NCBI RefSeq assembly: GCF_000374285.1
Contig: NZ_KB893930.1
Coordinates: forward strand, 239,390 to 303,389
Source of the DNA: Actinobacillus capsulatus DSM 19761
GTDB taxonomy: Bacteria > Pseudomonadota > Gammaproteobacteria > Enterobacterales > Pasteurellaceae
DNA length: 64,000 bases
Direction of reading: 5' to 3'
Shown here: positions 1 to 10,144 of the stretch, one piece after another
Position numbering within the stretch: position 1 is the first letter of the stretch
Layout of the letters: each line of letters begins with the position of its first letter
Program-made: the position numbers and the translations under genes
Notes under the pieces: generated by a model
Told to the model about the DNA's origin: nothing
The model's database searches: none
What the model saw: only the letters and a program-made list of their open reading frames with translations

Positions 1-705
1 TTCTCTGCGATTCCCGAAGTGTGCGAACAATTAGGCTTAACCGGTAAAATTGACGGTATCTTGCTTGATCTCGGTGTTTCTTCTCCGCAGCTTGATGATG
101 CAGAACGTGGCTTTAGCTTTATGCGTGACGGACCTCTAGATATGCGTATGGATACGACTAAAGGTCTATCTGCCGCCGAATGGCTGGCACAAGTTTCGGT
201 GGACGATTTGGCATGGGTGTTAAAAACCTTTGGCGAAGAACGCTTTGCGAAACGCATTGCACAAGCGGTCGTTTCTTATAATAAATCTGCAACAGACAAG
301 ATTTCTCGCACACTTCAATTAGCGCAGATTATTGCTGATGCCGTTCCTTTCAAAGATAAGCATAAACATCCGGCAACCCGTTCGTTTCAGGCAATCCGTA
401 TCTTTATTAACAGCGAGTTGGATGAATTAGAGAAAGCATTACAATCAGCCTTAAGCGTATTGGCACCAGAAGGTCGTTTATCAATTATTAGTTTCCATTC
501 ATTAGAAGATCGAATGGTTAAACAATTTATGAAGAAAAACAGTAAAGGTATGGATGTGCCGAAAGGCCTACCTATTTTGGAATCGGAATTAAATAAAAAT
601 ATTCCGTTAAAAAACATTGGTAAAGCGATTATGCCGAGTGAGGCGGAAATCGAAGCAAACCCTCGCTCACGTAGTGCCGTATTACGTATTGCGGAAAAAA
701 GATAG
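1..705 (+). CDS. rsmH: 16S rRNA (cytosine-1402-N4)-methyltransferase, 3' part
   Basis: SAM-dependent methyltransferase that methylates N4 of C1402 in the 16S rRNA decoding centre. The frame is open from base 1, so the gene begins upstream of the window; 234 residues are visible and about 80-90 N-terminal residues are missing compared with the usual ~313. Recognisable blocks are [19 protein letters not shown], the [12 protein letters not shown] block, ISFHSLEDR and the C-terminal [14 protein letters not shown]. It stops 12 bases before ftsL, the normal second and third position of the dcw cluster. The GTG at 19 is an internal codon, not a start. Confidence 0.97.
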   Translation, partial: FSAIPEVCEQLGLTGKIDGILLDLGVSSPQLDDAERGFSFMRDGPLDMRMDTTKGLSAAEWLAQVSVDDLAWVLKTFGEERFAKRIAQAVVSYNKSATDKISRTLQLAQIIADAVPFKDKHKHPATRSFQAIRIFINSELDELEKALQSALSVLAPEGRLSIISFHSLEDRMVKQFMKKNSKGMDVPKGLPILESELNKNIPLKNIGKAIMPSEAEIEANPRSRSAVLRIAEKR

Positions 706-717
706 AGGAGTTAACGA

Positions 718-1032
718 ATGGCAAGTAATGAACGTTATCCGCTCCATCAAATTATTTTAGATGATTTAACCGGACACAATAAAGTTGCATTGATTCTACT
801 GATAGCAACGGTGTTAACCGCAATTGGCACTATTTGGATTACTCACCAAACTCGTTTGCTTACCGCAGAGCAAGGAAAATTAGTTCAGCAAAATCGTAAG
901 TTGGAAAGCCAGTATATTCACTTACAGCTGGAAGAAAACGCAAAAAGCCAGAAATCTCGTGTTGAAGCGGCAGCAGCCAGCTTCGGTTTACAACAGATTA
1001 AAAAAGAGCAAGAAGTTATTTTGGTTGAATAA
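718..1032 (+). CDS. ftsL: cell division protein FtsL
   Basis: Small bitopic inner-membrane protein of the FtsQLB subcomplex, which links early and late divisome proteins at the septum. The 104-residue product has a short cytoplasmic N-terminus, one membrane segment at about residues 20-42 (NKVALILLIATVL) and a periplasmic coiled coil rich in Q, E and L (about 50-95). Size and position between rsmH and ftsI are diagnostic even though FtsL sequences diverge. A GAGG Shine-Dalgarno lies just upstream. Three bases separate it from ftsI, so the two are probably translationally coupled. Confidence 0.93.
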   Translation: MASNERYPLHQIILDDLTGHNKVALILLIATVLTAIGTIWITHQTRLLTAEQGKLVQQNRKLESQYIHLQLEENAKSQKSRVEAAAASFGLQQIKKEQEVILVE

Positions 1033-1035
1033 ATA

Positions 1036-3096
1036 ATGGCAAAGTCAGTTAAATTAAAGCGTAAACCCGCAGCCTCAGAGCCGAATATAGAGGCAAAAAA
1101 ACAAGCCAGCACTAAAAATGAACCGAGTTATCTCCCGATTCGTTTTGGTGTTGTCGGTCTTTTCATACTTGTGATGGCGGGAATGCTAATTGCTAAAGCT
1201 GCGCATATTCAGTTATTTGATTCTGAACGCCTTATCAATGAAGCGAATAATCGCTCACTCCGTACTAAAGAGCTTCCGTTTACCCGTGGTCGAATTTTAG
1301 ATCGTGACGGACGTTTCTTATCTATCAGTGTACCGATGTACTCTCTTACTTTAGATCCCCGTGAATATTTTGACAGCAAACTCAGACGCTCATCAGAACG
1401 TTGGAAATTGCTGGCAATGGAAATGGGCAGTTCAAAAAGTAAAATTGAGAAAAGTGTTAGCGATTTTATTGAGAAGAAAAACAAGTCCAAAGAAAAAGTG
1501 GAATTTGATCCACGCTCGATTTTGAATACTAAAAGCGAGAACTATTGGACGTTGCTGGCGCAATCAACCGGCTTAGACTACAACAGTTTGATTAGCACCG
1601 TACGCAATAATCCGCATTCACAGTTTGTTGCGCAGGAGATTGCGGCGGCGCAATTGGATCGTTCAAAAATGGAAGCGATCGCCAAAGCAATTGGGGAAAA
1701 ATATAACGATTTAATGAATCGTTTGTATAAAGCTTCTCGTCAGCGTTTTATCTATATTGCACGCCATGAATCCGAGAGTATTGCTAATTATGCGCAGGAA
1801 CTGAAAATTGACGGAATGGTGTTAAAAGCCGAATCACGCCGTTTTTATCCGTTGGCAGAAGAAGCTTCGCAATTAATCGGCTTTACCGATGTTGATGACG
1901 TACATGGTACGGAAGGTTTAGAGCGTAGCTTTGACTCTCTACTGATTGGCAAAAACGGTCGTCAAGTGATTCGTAAAGATGCACGTGGTAATGTGATTGA
2001 AAATATTCGAGATGAAAAACAGTATGATCCGCAAGACGTCATGTTGAGTATTGATGAAGAATTACAATCCGAAGTATATAAGAAGATCAAAGAAGCGGTG
2101 ATTGCCAATAATGCCGAATCAGGTACGGCAGTATTAGTTGACGTACAAACCGGTGAAATTTTAGCGATGGCAAATGCGCCTTCGTTTAACCCGAACAAAC
2201 GAAATAGCTTTAAACCGGAATTAATGCGTAACCGAGCGATTACCGATACTTTTGAACCGGGTTCAACGGTTAAACCGTTGGTAGTATTAACCGCATTACA
2301 AAACGGCGCGACTTATCGTGATGAAGTGATTAATACTCGTCCATTTGTGGTCAATGGTCATACGATTAAAGACGTTGCACCGCGTGAGAGTTTATCGCTA
2401 ACCGGTATTTTACAAAAATCTAGTAATATCGGGGTGAGTCGTTTGGCATTACGTATGCCGTCTACCGCATTAGTCGATACTTATAGTAAAGTCGGTTTTG
2501 GTAAAGATACCGGTTTAGGTTTAGGTGAGCAAAAGGGAACAAACGGTGATCGTAAGCGTTGGTCTGATATTGAGCGTGCAACCATGGCATACGGCTACGG
2601 TTTAAATGTCACGCCATTACAGTTAGCCCGAGCTTATGCTACCTTAGGAAGCTTCGGCATTTATCGTCCGCTTTCAATTACTAAAGTTGACCCACCGGTT
2701 ATTGGTGAGCGTGTATTACCTGAAAAAATCACCCGAGATGTGGTGCATATGATGGAGAGTGTTGCCCAAAAAGGCGAGGGTGGTCAGAAAGCAGCGGTTG
2801 ATGGTTATCGTGTGGCGGTCAAAACCGGTACAGCACGTAAACTTGAAAAAGGGCAGTACGTAGAAAAATATATTGCCTATACCGCAGGTGTTGCGCCGGC
2901 AAGTGATCCTCGCTTTGCATTAGTGGTGTTAATTAACGAGCCGAAAGCCGGTGCTTATTATGGTGGCTCGGTTTCAGCACCGCTATTCTCAAGCATTATG
3001 GGCTACACCTTGAAAGCAAGAAATATCAAACCGGATAATCTCACTGATACGGAAAATGCCGTACGTGAAATTAAATCAGAACAAAAAGTAAATTAG
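1036..3096 (+). CDS. ftsI: septal peptidoglycan transpeptidase FtsI (PBP3), enlarged N-terminal module
   Basis: Class B penicillin-binding protein that cross-links septal peptidoglycan with FtsW. One N-terminal membrane anchor (about residues 34-56) is followed by the pedestal and the transpeptidase. Active-site motifs are visible: STVK with Ser near 410, SSN near 462-464 and KTGT near 596. At 686 residues it is about 100 longer than E. coli FtsI (588). The extra length is at about 125-235, where a segment of the type [10 protein letters not shown] occurs once in E. coli but here appears three times in diverged form (about 122, 170 and 211) before the shared RFIYIARH. The catalytic domain looks normal. 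Confidence 0.96.
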   Translation: MAKSVKLKRKPAASEPNIEAKKQASTKNEPSYLPIRFGVVGLFILVMAGMLIAKAAHIQLFDSERLINEANNRSLRTKELPFTRGRILDRDGRFLSISVPMYSLTLDPREYFDSKLRRSSERWKLLAMEMGSSKSKIEKSVSDFIEKKNKSKEKVEFDPRSILNTKSENYWTLLAQSTGLDYNSLISTVRNNPHSQFVAQEIAAAQLDRSKMEAIAKAIGEKYNDLMNRLYKASRQRFIYIARHESESIANYAQELKIDGMVLKAESRRFYPLAEEASQLIGFTDVDDVHGTEGLERSFDSLLIGKNGRQVIRKDARGNVIENIRDEKQYDPQDVMLSIDEELQSEVYKKIKEAVIANNAESGTAVLVDVQTGEILAMANAPSFNPNKRNSFKPELMRNRAITDTFEPGSTVKPLVVLTALQNGATYRDEVINTRPFVVNGHTIKDVAPRESLSLTGILQKSSNIGVSRLALRMPSTALVDTYSKVGFGKDTGLGLGEQKGTNGDRKRWSDIERATMAYGYGLNVTPLQLARAYATLGSFGIYRPLSITKVDPPVIGERVLPEKITRDVVHMMESVAQKGEGGQKAAVDGYRVAVKTGTARKLEKGQYVEKYIAYTAGVAPASDPRFALVVLINEPKAGAYYGGSVSAPLFSSIMGYTLKARNIKPDNLTDTENAVREIKSEQKVN

Positions 3097-3119
3097 AACA
3101 GAATAAATTAGGTAACAAT

Positions 3120-4622
3120 ATGAAACGTTTACTTCCCTTTCTTACTGAACTTGATGCTTGGGTGGCGGAGTTAAAACCGCTTAAGCAAATGACGTTAGAC
3201 TCTCGCCAAGTGAATGAAGGCGATCTGTTTGTCGCGCTAAAAGGGCATCAAGTTGATGGTCGCCAATTTATCCAAAAGGCGATTGAGCAAGGTGCAGCAT
3301 TAGTTTTAGCGGAAGCGGACGAAGGTCAAGATGAAATTGAGTTGGATGCGAAATTTGCAAAATATAACTTAAATCGCACCGCTTGTAAGGTAGTTTCAGT
3401 ACCGAATTTAGCACGTATTTTGTCGGAAATTGCTGGCGCGTTTTATACCAATCCGTCTGAAAAACTCACTCTCGTAGGCGTAACTGGCACGAACGGCAAG
3501 ACCACAAGTGCCCAATTACTTGCCCAATGGCACAACTTGTTAGGCGGAAAATCTGCGGTGATGGGGACGATTGGTAACGGTTTATACGGCAAAGTACAAG
3601 AAGCGGCAAATACCACCGGTTCGGCAATTGAAGTACAACGCAATTTAGCCAGCTTTGTAGAAATGGGAGCTGATTTTTGTGCGATGGAAGTGTCTTCACA
3701 CGGTTTGGCTCAATATCGTGCGGAAGCGTTAAGCTATGATTTAGCGGTGTTCACTAATTTAAGCCGCGATCATCTCGATTACCATAAGACGATGGAAGAA
3801 TATGCACAAGCAAAATTCCGTTTGTTTAGCGAATTAAATACCAAAGCACAAGTATTAAACGCAGATGATGAGATTGGCCGTGAATGGTTAGCAAAATTAC
3901 CGAATGCGGTTGCCGTCAGTACCGATGCTCACTTTAGTAGCGACCATAAATTCGTTAAAGCGACCGATGTGAGCTTTAGCTTACAAGGTGTAAAAATTGC
4001 GTTTGAATCAAGCTGGGGAAACGGCGAACTAAATAGTCGTTTAATCGGTGCGTTTAACGTCAATAATTTGCTTACTGCATTAGCCAGCTTATTGGTGCTT
4101 GGTCACGATTTGCAAAAATTAATCGAAACCGCACCGCTTCTGCAAGGGGTTGCCGGACGTATGGAATGTATCGTTTCGCAAAAAAATCCGCAAAATAGAC
4201 CGCTTGTGTTAGTCGATTATGCCCATACGCCGGATGCGTTAGAAAAAGCCTTACAAGCGGCACGATTACATACCGAAGGTGAGCTTTACTGTATTTTCGG
4301 TTGCGGTGGCGATCGTGATGCGGGTAAGCGCCCGATGATGGCGGCGATTGCAGAAAAATTAGCGGATAAAGTGATTGCGACTGATGACAACCCGAGAACC
4401 GAAGATAATACCAAGATTATGGCAGATATTCTCAAAGGTTTCGTTCAAGTGGAGAAAGTACAAGTGATCCACGATCGTGAACAAGCAATTAAAAGTGCGA
4501 TTGAACAAGCCGGTGCAAAAGATGTCATTTTGATTGCAGGTAAAGGGCATGAGGATTACCAGATTATTGGTACGACTAAGCATCATTTTTCGGATCAGGA
4601 AACCGCAGCTAAATACCTGTGA
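3120..4622 (+). CDS. murE: UDP-MurNAc-L-Ala-D-Glu:meso-diaminopimelate ligase
   Basis: Cytoplasmic Mur ligase that adds the third stem residue to UDP-MurNAc-dipeptide using ATP. The 500-residue product has the ATP-binding loop TGTNGKTT at residues 122-129. The motif DNPR at 423-426 is the signature of enzymes that use meso-diaminopimelate rather than lysine, as expected in a Gram-negative cell. The start ATG follows ftsI by 23 bases. Unlike its neighbours it is followed by a 212-base gap before murF, holding a structured element described separately. Confidence 0.97.
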   Translation: MKRLLPFLTELDAWVAELKPLKQMTLDSRQVNEGDLFVALKGHQVDGRQFIQKAIEQGAALVLAEADEGQDEIELDAKFAKYNLNRTACKVVSVPNLARILSEIAGAFYTNPSEKLTLVGVTGTNGKTTSAQLLAQWHNLLGGKSAVMGTIGNGLYGKVQEAANTTGSAIEVQRNLASFVEMGADFCAMEVSSHGLAQYRAEALSYDLAVFTNLSRDHLDYHKTMEEYAQAKFRLFSELNTKAQVLNADDEIGREWLAKLPNAVAVSTDAHFSSDHKFVKATDVSFSLQGVKIAFESSWGNGELNSRLIGAFNVNNLLTALASLLVLGHDLQKLIETAPLLQGVAGRMECIVSQKNPQNRPLVLVDYAHTPDALEKALQAARLHTEGELYCIFGCGGDRDAGKRPMMAAIAEKLADKVIATDDNPRTEDNTKIMADILKGFVQVEKVQVIHDREQAIKSAIEQAGAKDVILIAGKGHEDYQIIGTTKHHFSDQETAAKYL

Positions 4623-4834
4623 CTTGTCACTTTCTTTGCTTCGCCAAAGAAAGTAACCAAAGAAAGGCGCCCCCAGATTTTCCTTTTTCCTCTGCTTATT
4701 GCTAACTTTTGGGACGAATTTTTCAAACTCGCTTGCAAGCAAGCTCAGACACGAAAAATTATCCTCAAAAGTTTACGCAAACGCTTCGGAGGAAAATAGG
4801 GGAATGCAATAAATAGACTGAAGATAGATATTCA
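4623..4834. repeat. structured intergenic element between murE and murF
   Basis: A 212-base gap interrupts an otherwise tightly packed operon. It opens with CTTTCTTTG-cttcgc-CAAAGAAAG (about 4,630-4,653), a perfect 9-bp hairpin, followed by a second AAAGAAAGG copy and GGCGCCCCC, which is GC-rich for this genome. Further on are a self-complementary GCTTGCAAGC run and separated GAATTTTTC / GAAAAATT segments able to pair. No reading frame in it looks like a gene. From memory, the CTTTCTTTG...AAAGAAAGTAACC string occurs widely in proteobacterial genomes; that is recollection, not a search result. It may be a dispersed repeat that inserted between the two genes. Confidence 0.55.
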
Positions 4835-6229
4835 ATGATAAAACTAACAACAAATGAAATTGCCGGCATTCTTAATGCGCAGTTGATTGGTGATGGTAAT
4901 GTGGTGGTAGAAAACACCAGCACCGACACTCGACAAGCGGTCGAAAACGGACTGTTTTTTGCGTTAAAAGGCGAGAATTTTGATGCACACCATTATTTAG
5001 ATAAAGCGATCGAACAAGATTGCGTGGCTGTGGTGGTTGAGCGTGAATGTGAAATTTCCGTACCGCAAATTGTCGTGAAAGATACACGCCTTGCATTAGG
5101 CGAGTTAGCCAAATGGTTAAAAGCGAAACTTAATCCGAAAACAGTGGCGATGACAGGTTCTTCAGGCAAAACCACCGTAAAAGAAATGACGGCAAAAATT
5201 TTGCAAAAAATGACCGCTTGTGAAGATGAAGTGCTTTATACCTTTGGCAATTTAAATAATGACCTCGGTGTGCCGATGACCTTATTACGTTTAACGCCAC
5301 AACATAAATTTGCGGTGGTGGAGCTAGGTGCAAACCATATCGGTGAAATCGCTTATACCACGGCAATCACTCAGCCTGACGCTTGTTTGGTAAATAATGT
5401 TGCAGCGGCGCATTTAGAAGGGTTTGGCTCGCTCGCAGGTGTGGCGCAAGCGAAAGGTGAAATTTATCGAGGCTTAAAAGCCGGCGGTAAAGCGATTGTG
5501 AATCAAGCGTTCTATTTCCCTCAATGGCAAAAAGAAATCGGAGAGCATGAGCTGCAATCATTCAGCTATACCGGTTCGGATCAAGATTCGTATGCAGATT
5601 TTTGGGCGGAAAACGTGGAGTTAGGTTTATTCGCTTCTCATTTCACTCTACATTCTCCGCAAGGTGAAATCGAAATTAATTTACCTTATTTAGGCGCACA
5701 TAATGTCAGCAATGCTTTAGCAGCAACTTCGCTCGCAATGGCTGTCGGTGCGGATTTAAATGCGGTCAAAGCCGGATTGGAGCAATGCTCGCAAGTAAAA
5801 GGTCGTTTGTATCCGGTAGAAGTTAATCAGCATTGTTTATTGATTGATGATACCTATAACGCTAATGTCGATTCGATGAAATCGGCGGTGGCGGTGTTAA
5901 AAAATTATCCTGCTTTCCGTATTTTTGCGGTCGGTGATATGGAGGAACTCGGTGATGAAAGTGCAGCTTGTCACCAACAAGTAGCGGATTTCGTGCGTGA
6001 GGCAGATTTAGATTTAGTCGTCAGTTTTGGTCAACAAAGTGCAGCAATTAGTGGAGAGGCAGCACATCACTTTACTGATAAACAAGCGATGCACGATTTC
6101 TTATTGCCGATTATTTCGCAAAAAATTGCAGAAAAGCAACCGCTAGTGTTGTTAGCAAAAGGTTCTCGTAGCCAAAAAATGGAAATATTGATTTCTGCTT
6201 TATGCCTTTCTTTGGGTGTTTCTTTTTAA
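4835..6229 (+). CDS. murF: UDP-MurNAc-tripeptide:D-Ala-D-Ala ligase
   Basis: Last cytoplasmic Mur ligase; joins D-alanyl-D-alanine to UDP-MurNAc-tripeptide with ATP. The 464-residue product carries the P-loop GSSGKTT near residues 107-113, the ELGANHIGEI block and the DDTYNAN block typical of MurF. An uptake sequence in reverse orientation (GACCGCTTGT, 5,212-5,221) with its TTTTGCAAA tail is embedded in the coding region and encodes part of LQKMTACEDE. A second copy lies at 4,933-4,942. About 106 bases separate it from mraY. Confidence 0.97.
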   Translation: MIKLTTNEIAGILNAQLIGDGNVVVENTSTDTRQAVENGLFFALKGENFDAHHYLDKAIEQDCVAVVVERECEISVPQIVVKDTRLALGELAKWLKAKLNPKTVAMTGSSGKTTVKEMTAKILQKMTACEDEVLYTFGNLNNDLGVPMTLLRLTPQHKFAVVELGANHIGEIAYTTAITQPDACLVNNVAAAHLEGFGSLAGVAQAKGEIYRGLKAGGKAIVNQAFYFPQWQKEIGEHELQSFSYTGSDQDSYADFWAENVELGLFASHFTLHSPQGEIEINLPYLGAHNVSNALAATSLAMAVGADLNAVKAGLEQCSQVKGRLYPVEVNQHCLLIDDTYNANVDSMKSAVAVLKNYPAFRIFAVGDMEELGDESAACHQQVADFVREADLDLVVSFGQQSAAISGEAAHHFTDKQAMHDFLLPIISQKIAEKQPLVLLAKGSRSQKMEILISALCLSLGVSF

Positions 6230-6335
6230 TTTTAAGGTAGATAGTGAAAATGGGTTATGACTCGTGACGCTATTTGATATGGATAAAATTTGTGGGCGAT
6301 TGCCCGCTTAGTATGATTTACCAAGGTTTTTTCTT

Positions 6336-7418
6336 ATGTTAGTTTGGCTTGCTGAGTATTTAGTTCAATATAATACGGCATTTAACGTTGTATCTTATAT
6401 TACTTTCCGTGCAATTATGGCATTGCTTACCGCAATGGGTATCGGTTTATGGATTGGTCCTGAAGTGATTCGTCGCTTGCAGTTATTAAAATTCGGTCAA
6501 GAAGTGCGTAATGATGGCCCGGAAAGCCACTTCAAAAAACGTGGTACGCCGACCATGGGCGGTATTATGATTTTAATCGCCATCGGTGTGAGTACCTTGC
6601 TTTGGGCGGATTTGCGTAACAGTTATGTTTGGTTTGTGCTATTCGTGTTATTCGGCTACGGTGCGGTCGGTTTTGTTGATGATTATTGGAAAATCAAACG
6701 CAAAAATACCGATGGTTTAATTGCTCGTTGGAAATATTTCTGGCTGTCGGTGATTGCGCTGATTGCGGTATTCGGTATTTATGCGGTCGGTAAAGACACA
6801 GCAGCAACTCAATTAGTGGTACCGTTCTTTAAAGACTTTATGCCGCAGCTCGGTATTTTCTTTATCATTCTTTCTTATTTTGTAATTGTCGGTACGTCAA
6901 ATGCGGTAAACCTCACGGACGGTTTAGACGGCTTAGCGATTGTGCCGACCATTATGGTAGCATCGGCTTTCGCGTTAATTGCATGGGCAACTGGTAACTT
7001 CAATTTTGCGCAATATTTACATATCCCGTTTGTACCGAATGCGGGCGAACTCGTAATTCTATGTACCGCAATTGTTGGAGCAGGTTTAGGTTTCTTATGG
7101 TACAACACCTATCCGGCACAAGTATTTATGGGTGATGTCGGCTCGCTTTCATTAGGCGGTGCGTTAGGCATGATTGCGGTATTGGTTCGCCAAGAATTAT
7201 TACTCGTGATTATGGGCGGTGTATTCGTGGTGGAAGCACTCTCGGTAATCTTGCAAGTCGGTTCATATAAACTTCGCCAAAAACGTATTTTCCGTATGGC
7301 GCCAATTCATCATCACTTCGAATTAAAAGGTTGGCCGGAGCCTCGTGTTATTGTGCGATTCTGGATCATTACCTTGATGCTTGTATTAGTTGGCTTAGTC
7401 ACATTAAAACTTCGTTAA
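6336..7418 (+). CDS. mraY: phospho-MurNAc-pentapeptide translocase MraY
   Basis: Polytopic inner-membrane enzyme that moves phospho-MurNAc-pentapeptide onto undecaprenyl phosphate to give lipid I. The 360 residues hold about ten hydrophobic segments. Acidic catalytic signatures are present: [18 protein letters not shown] and [12 protein letters not shown], and the C-terminal [12 protein letters not shown] block. A hairpin with T-run follows 5 bases after the stop, which is unusual inside a dcw cluster and could reduce read-through into murD. Confidence 0.97.
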   Translation: MLVWLAEYLVQYNTAFNVVSYITFRAIMALLTAMGIGLWIGPEVIRRLQLLKFGQEVRNDGPESHFKKRGTPTMGGIMILIAIGVSTLLWADLRNSYVWFVLFVLFGYGAVGFVDDYWKIKRKNTDGLIARWKYFWLSVIALIAVFGIYAVGKDTAATQLVVPFFKDFMPQLGIFFIILSYFVIVGTSNAVNLTDGLDGLAIVPTIMVASAFALIAWATGNFNFAQYLHIPFVPNAGELVILCTAIVGAGLGFLWYNTYPAQVFMGDVGSLSLGGALGMIAVLVRQELLLVIMGGVFVVEALSVILQVGSYKLRQKRIFRMAPIHHHFELKGWPEPRVIVRFWIITLMLVLVGLVTLKLR

Positions 7419-7422
7419 TCAT

Positions 7423-7445
7423 AGGTGGGCTTGTCCCACCTTTTT
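7423..7445 (+). terminator. terminator-like hairpin after mraY
   Basis: AGGTGGG (7,423-7,429) pairs with CCCACCT (7,435-7,441) around a 5-base loop and is followed by TTTT. This is a plausible weak intrinsic terminator or attenuator inside the mur operon. The short T-run suggests partial read-through. Confidence 0.6.
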
Positions 7446-7501
7446 CGCTTGCAAGCGGTTGGATTTATCCAAATTTTTACAAATTATAAAGAGATTCAAT
7501 T

Positions 7502-8812
7502 ATGCAAAACCAATATAAAGATAAGATTGTTACTATTATCGGCTTAGGAAAAACCGGTTTATCTTGTGTCGAATTTTTTGCGGATAAGCAAGCAAAAGTA
7601 CAAGTGATTGATACTCGCGAAAAGCCGGCGGGTGCCGATCAGCTTCCGCTAGATGTGCCACTGCATATCGGCGGTTTAAACAGCGAGTGGCTGTTAGCTT
7701 CCGATTTAATTGTGATCAGTCCGGGGCTTGCGTTGGCTACACCGGAAATTCAACAAGCCATCAATGCCGGTGTAGAAGTGGTTGGCGATATTGAATTATT
7801 TGTACGTGAGGCGAAAGCACCGATTATTGCAATTACCGGTGCAAACGGTAAAAGCACGGTCACGACATTAGTGACTGAAATGGCAAAACAGGCGGGGATT
7901 AAAGTCGGTATGGGTGGCAATATTGGAGTGCCGGTATTAAGTCTATTGAATGAAGAATATGAATTGTTTGTGTTGGAACTGTCCAGTTTCCAATTAGAAA
8001 CCACTTCTTCTTTAAAAGCGGTGGCGGTAACTATTTTAAATATTAGTGAAGATCATATGGATCGTTACAATAACTCGATTGAAGAATATCGTTTAGCGAA
8101 ATTGCGTATTTACGACAATGCCGAGAATGTGATTGTAAACGGTGAAGATAGACTGACTTATCCGCTTGAAACGCAAGCGGTCAAAAAATTGATTCGTTTT
8201 GCAGAACATAATGCCGAGTACACTATGCGCAACGGTATTTTATATTCGGGTGATGATGCAATTATCCCAACCAAAGAAATGCTGATTTCAGGTCGTCATA
8301 ATGAAATGAATGCGTTAGCGGCGATGGCATTAGCCGAAGCGGCAGGCATCCCTCGTGAAGGGATTGTAAAAGCATTGCAAGTGTACGGCGGTTTGGATCA
8401 TCGTTTCCAAGCGGTAAAAACCAATGACGGCGTGCGCTGGGTGAATGATTCGAAAGCGACTAATGTCGGCAGTACGGTGGCGGCGCTCAACGGATTACAA
8501 GTGGCAGGAACACTTTATTTGTTATTAGGTGGCGATGGCAAAGCGGCGGATTTTTTCGAGTTAAAACCACTTATTAATAAACCGAATATCGTTTGTTATT
8601 GCTTCGGTCAGGATGGATCGCAATTAGCGGCATTATCAAACCAAAGCGTATTGGTGGAAACTATGCAACAAGCGATTGAGCAAATTCGCCCACAACTGAA
8701 AAAAGGTGATATGGTACTACTGTCGCCGGCTTGCGCAAGTCTCGATCAATTTAAGAACTTTGAAGAACGTGGACACGTTTTTGTCAAATTAGCTCAGGAA
8801 GTAACCGCTTAA
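7502..8812 (+). CDS. murD: UDP-MurNAc-L-Ala:D-Glu ligase
   Basis: Cytoplasmic Mur ligase that adds D-glutamate to UDP-MurNAc-L-alanine. The 436-residue product begins with a Rossmann-like GLGKTGLS motif that binds the UDP moiety, carries the ATP loop GANGKST near residue 113 and ends with the conserved LLSPACASLDQF block. ftsW starts two bases after its stop, so the pair is probably translationally coupled. An uptake sequence is embedded at about 8,174-8,184. Confidence 0.97.
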   Translation: MQNQYKDKIVTIIGLGKTGLSCVEFFADKQAKVQVIDTREKPAGADQLPLDVPLHIGGLNSEWLLASDLIVISPGLALATPEIQQAINAGVEVVGDIELFVREAKAPIIAITGANGKSTVTTLVTEMAKQAGIKVGMGGNIGVPVLSLLNEEYELFVLELSSFQLETTSSLKAVAVTILNISEDHMDRYNNSIEEYRLAKLRIYDNAENVIVNGEDRLTYPLETQAVKKLIRFAEHNAEYTMRNGILYSGDDAIIPTKEMLISGRHNEMNALAAMALAEAAGIPREGIVKALQVYGGLDHRFQAVKTNDGVRWVNDSKATNVGSTVAALNGLQVAGTLYLLLGGDGKAADFFELKPLINKPNIVCYCFGQDGSQLAALSNQSVLVETMQQAIEQIRPQLKKGDMVLLSPACASLDQFKNFEERGHVFVKLAQEVTA

Positions 8813-8813
8813 T

Positions 8814-9992
8814 ATGTTAGAAAGATTTAAGACAGAATGGGATAAATGGATACGATTAACGCCGACTAATTCACTATATGATCGCACGTTGATCTGGCTG
8901 TTTTTCGGCTTATTGGTCATCGGTTTTGTGATGGTCACCTCGGCATCGATTCCGGTCAGTACCCGTTTAAATAACGATCCGTTTTATTTTGCGGTGCGTG
9001 ACGGAATGTATTTAGCGGCTTCGTTATTTGCATTCGTGATTGTTGTCCAGATCCCAACCGAAAGTTGGGAAAAACGGAATGTCGCCTTTTTCTTAATATC
9101 GCTACTGTTTTTAGTTGTGGTATTGATTTTTGGGCGTAATGTTAACGGTGCGACGCGTTGGATCTCGCTCGGACCGATAAATTTCCAGCCAGCAGAATTG
9201 GCAAAATTAGCCATCATTTGCTATTTCGCCAGCTTCTATGTACGTAAATATGATGAAATGCGTACTAAGCGTGCGAGCTTTATTCGTCCGATGGTGATTT
9301 TAGCTATTTTTGGTATTTTGTTACTGCTACAGCCGGACTTGGGTAGTACGTTCGTATTATTCGTATTAACGTTTGCTATGCTATTTATTATGGGGGCGAG
9401 AATTTTACAGTTCCTATTCCTAGGCATTGCGGCAGCGATCTTATTTGCGTTTTTAGTACTGACATCTGAATATCGCCTTAAACGTGTCACCTCTTTTATG
9501 GATCCATTTGCGGATGCTTATGGTAACGGTTTCCAACTTTCCAACTCGCAAATGGCATTTGGTCAAGGTGAGTTTTGGGGGCAAGGGTTAGGCAACTCGG
9601 TACAAAAACTGGAATATTTGCCGGAAGCACATACGGACTTCGTTATGGCGGTGGTCGGCGAAGAATTCGGATTTATCGGTATTGTCGCGATTGTGATCTT
9701 ATTAGTCTCTTTAGCATTACGGGCACTTAAAATTAGTAAAGATGCGCTGAAATTAGAAGAGCGTTTTCGTGGCTTCTTAGCTTTCGGAATCGCAATTTGG
9801 ATCTTCTTACAAGGCTTCGTAAATCTAGGGGTAGCTTCAGGTTTACTACCGACCAAAGGATTAACATTCCCATTGGTGAGTTATGGTGGCTCCAGTTTGG
9901 TTATTATGTCGATCGCAATTGCGATTTTACTGCGAATTGATTATGAAAATCGCCTTGCTCTAATAGGGCATGCGCAAATCAAAGAAATTTAA
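8814..9992 (+). CDS. ftsW: septal peptidoglycan glycosyltransferase FtsW
   Basis: SEDS-family polymerase that works with FtsI to make septal glycan. The 392-residue product has about ten membrane segments. Family signatures are visible: GATRWISLG, FQPAELAKL, LLLQPDLGS and the late VSYGGSS block. It starts almost on the murD stop. Downstream lies a gap of about 150 bases containing an inverted uptake-sequence pair, which may weaken transcription into murG. Confidence 0.96.
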   Translation: MLERFKTEWDKWIRLTPTNSLYDRTLIWLFFGLLVIGFVMVTSASIPVSTRLNNDPFYFAVRDGMYLAASLFAFVIVVQIPTESWEKRNVAFFLISLLFLVVVLIFGRNVNGATRWISLGPINFQPAELAKLAIICYFASFYVRKYDEMRTKRASFIRPMVILAIFGILLLLQPDLGSTFVLFVLTFAMLFIMGARILQFLFLGIAAAILFAFLVLTSEYRLKRVTSFMDPFADAYGNGFQLSNSQMAFGQGEFWGQGLGNSVQKLEYLPEAHTDFVMAVVGEEFGFIGIVAIVILLVSLALRALKISKDALKLEERFRGFLAFGIAIWIFLQGFVNLGVASGLLPTKGLTFPLVSYGGSSLVIMSIAIAILLRIDYENRLALIGHAQIKEI

Positions 9993-9996
9993 AGAA

Positions 9997-10042
9997 ACAA
10001 GCGGTCGGAATTTGCAAAAAATTTGCAAAAACTGATCGCTTT
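9997..10042. repeat. inverted uptake-sequence pair, ftsW-murG gap
   Basis: ACAAGCGGTC at 9,997-10,006 faces a one-mismatch copy (GATCGCTTT) near 10,034-10,042, with TTTGCAAA tails between them. The transcript can fold into a long stem. A third partial copy, TAAGCGGTC, sits near 10,103. Head-to-head uptake sequences between genes commonly act as terminators in Pasteurellaceae; here the T-run is CTTTCTTTTT. Confidence 0.7.
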
Positions 10043-10144
10043 CTTTTTCCGTAAATTGTCAATTTCCTGTACAATAACAACAATTTGTCTAAAAAAGTTT
10101 TGTAAGCGGTCGATTCCGCTCAAAAGTTTGTAAAAGAGATTAAA

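Noticed and set aside
4359..4742. Minus-strand ORF across the murE end and the intergenic element
   Set aside because: It overlaps the conserved 3' part of murE and is not protein-like; the hairpin sequence explains the open frame.
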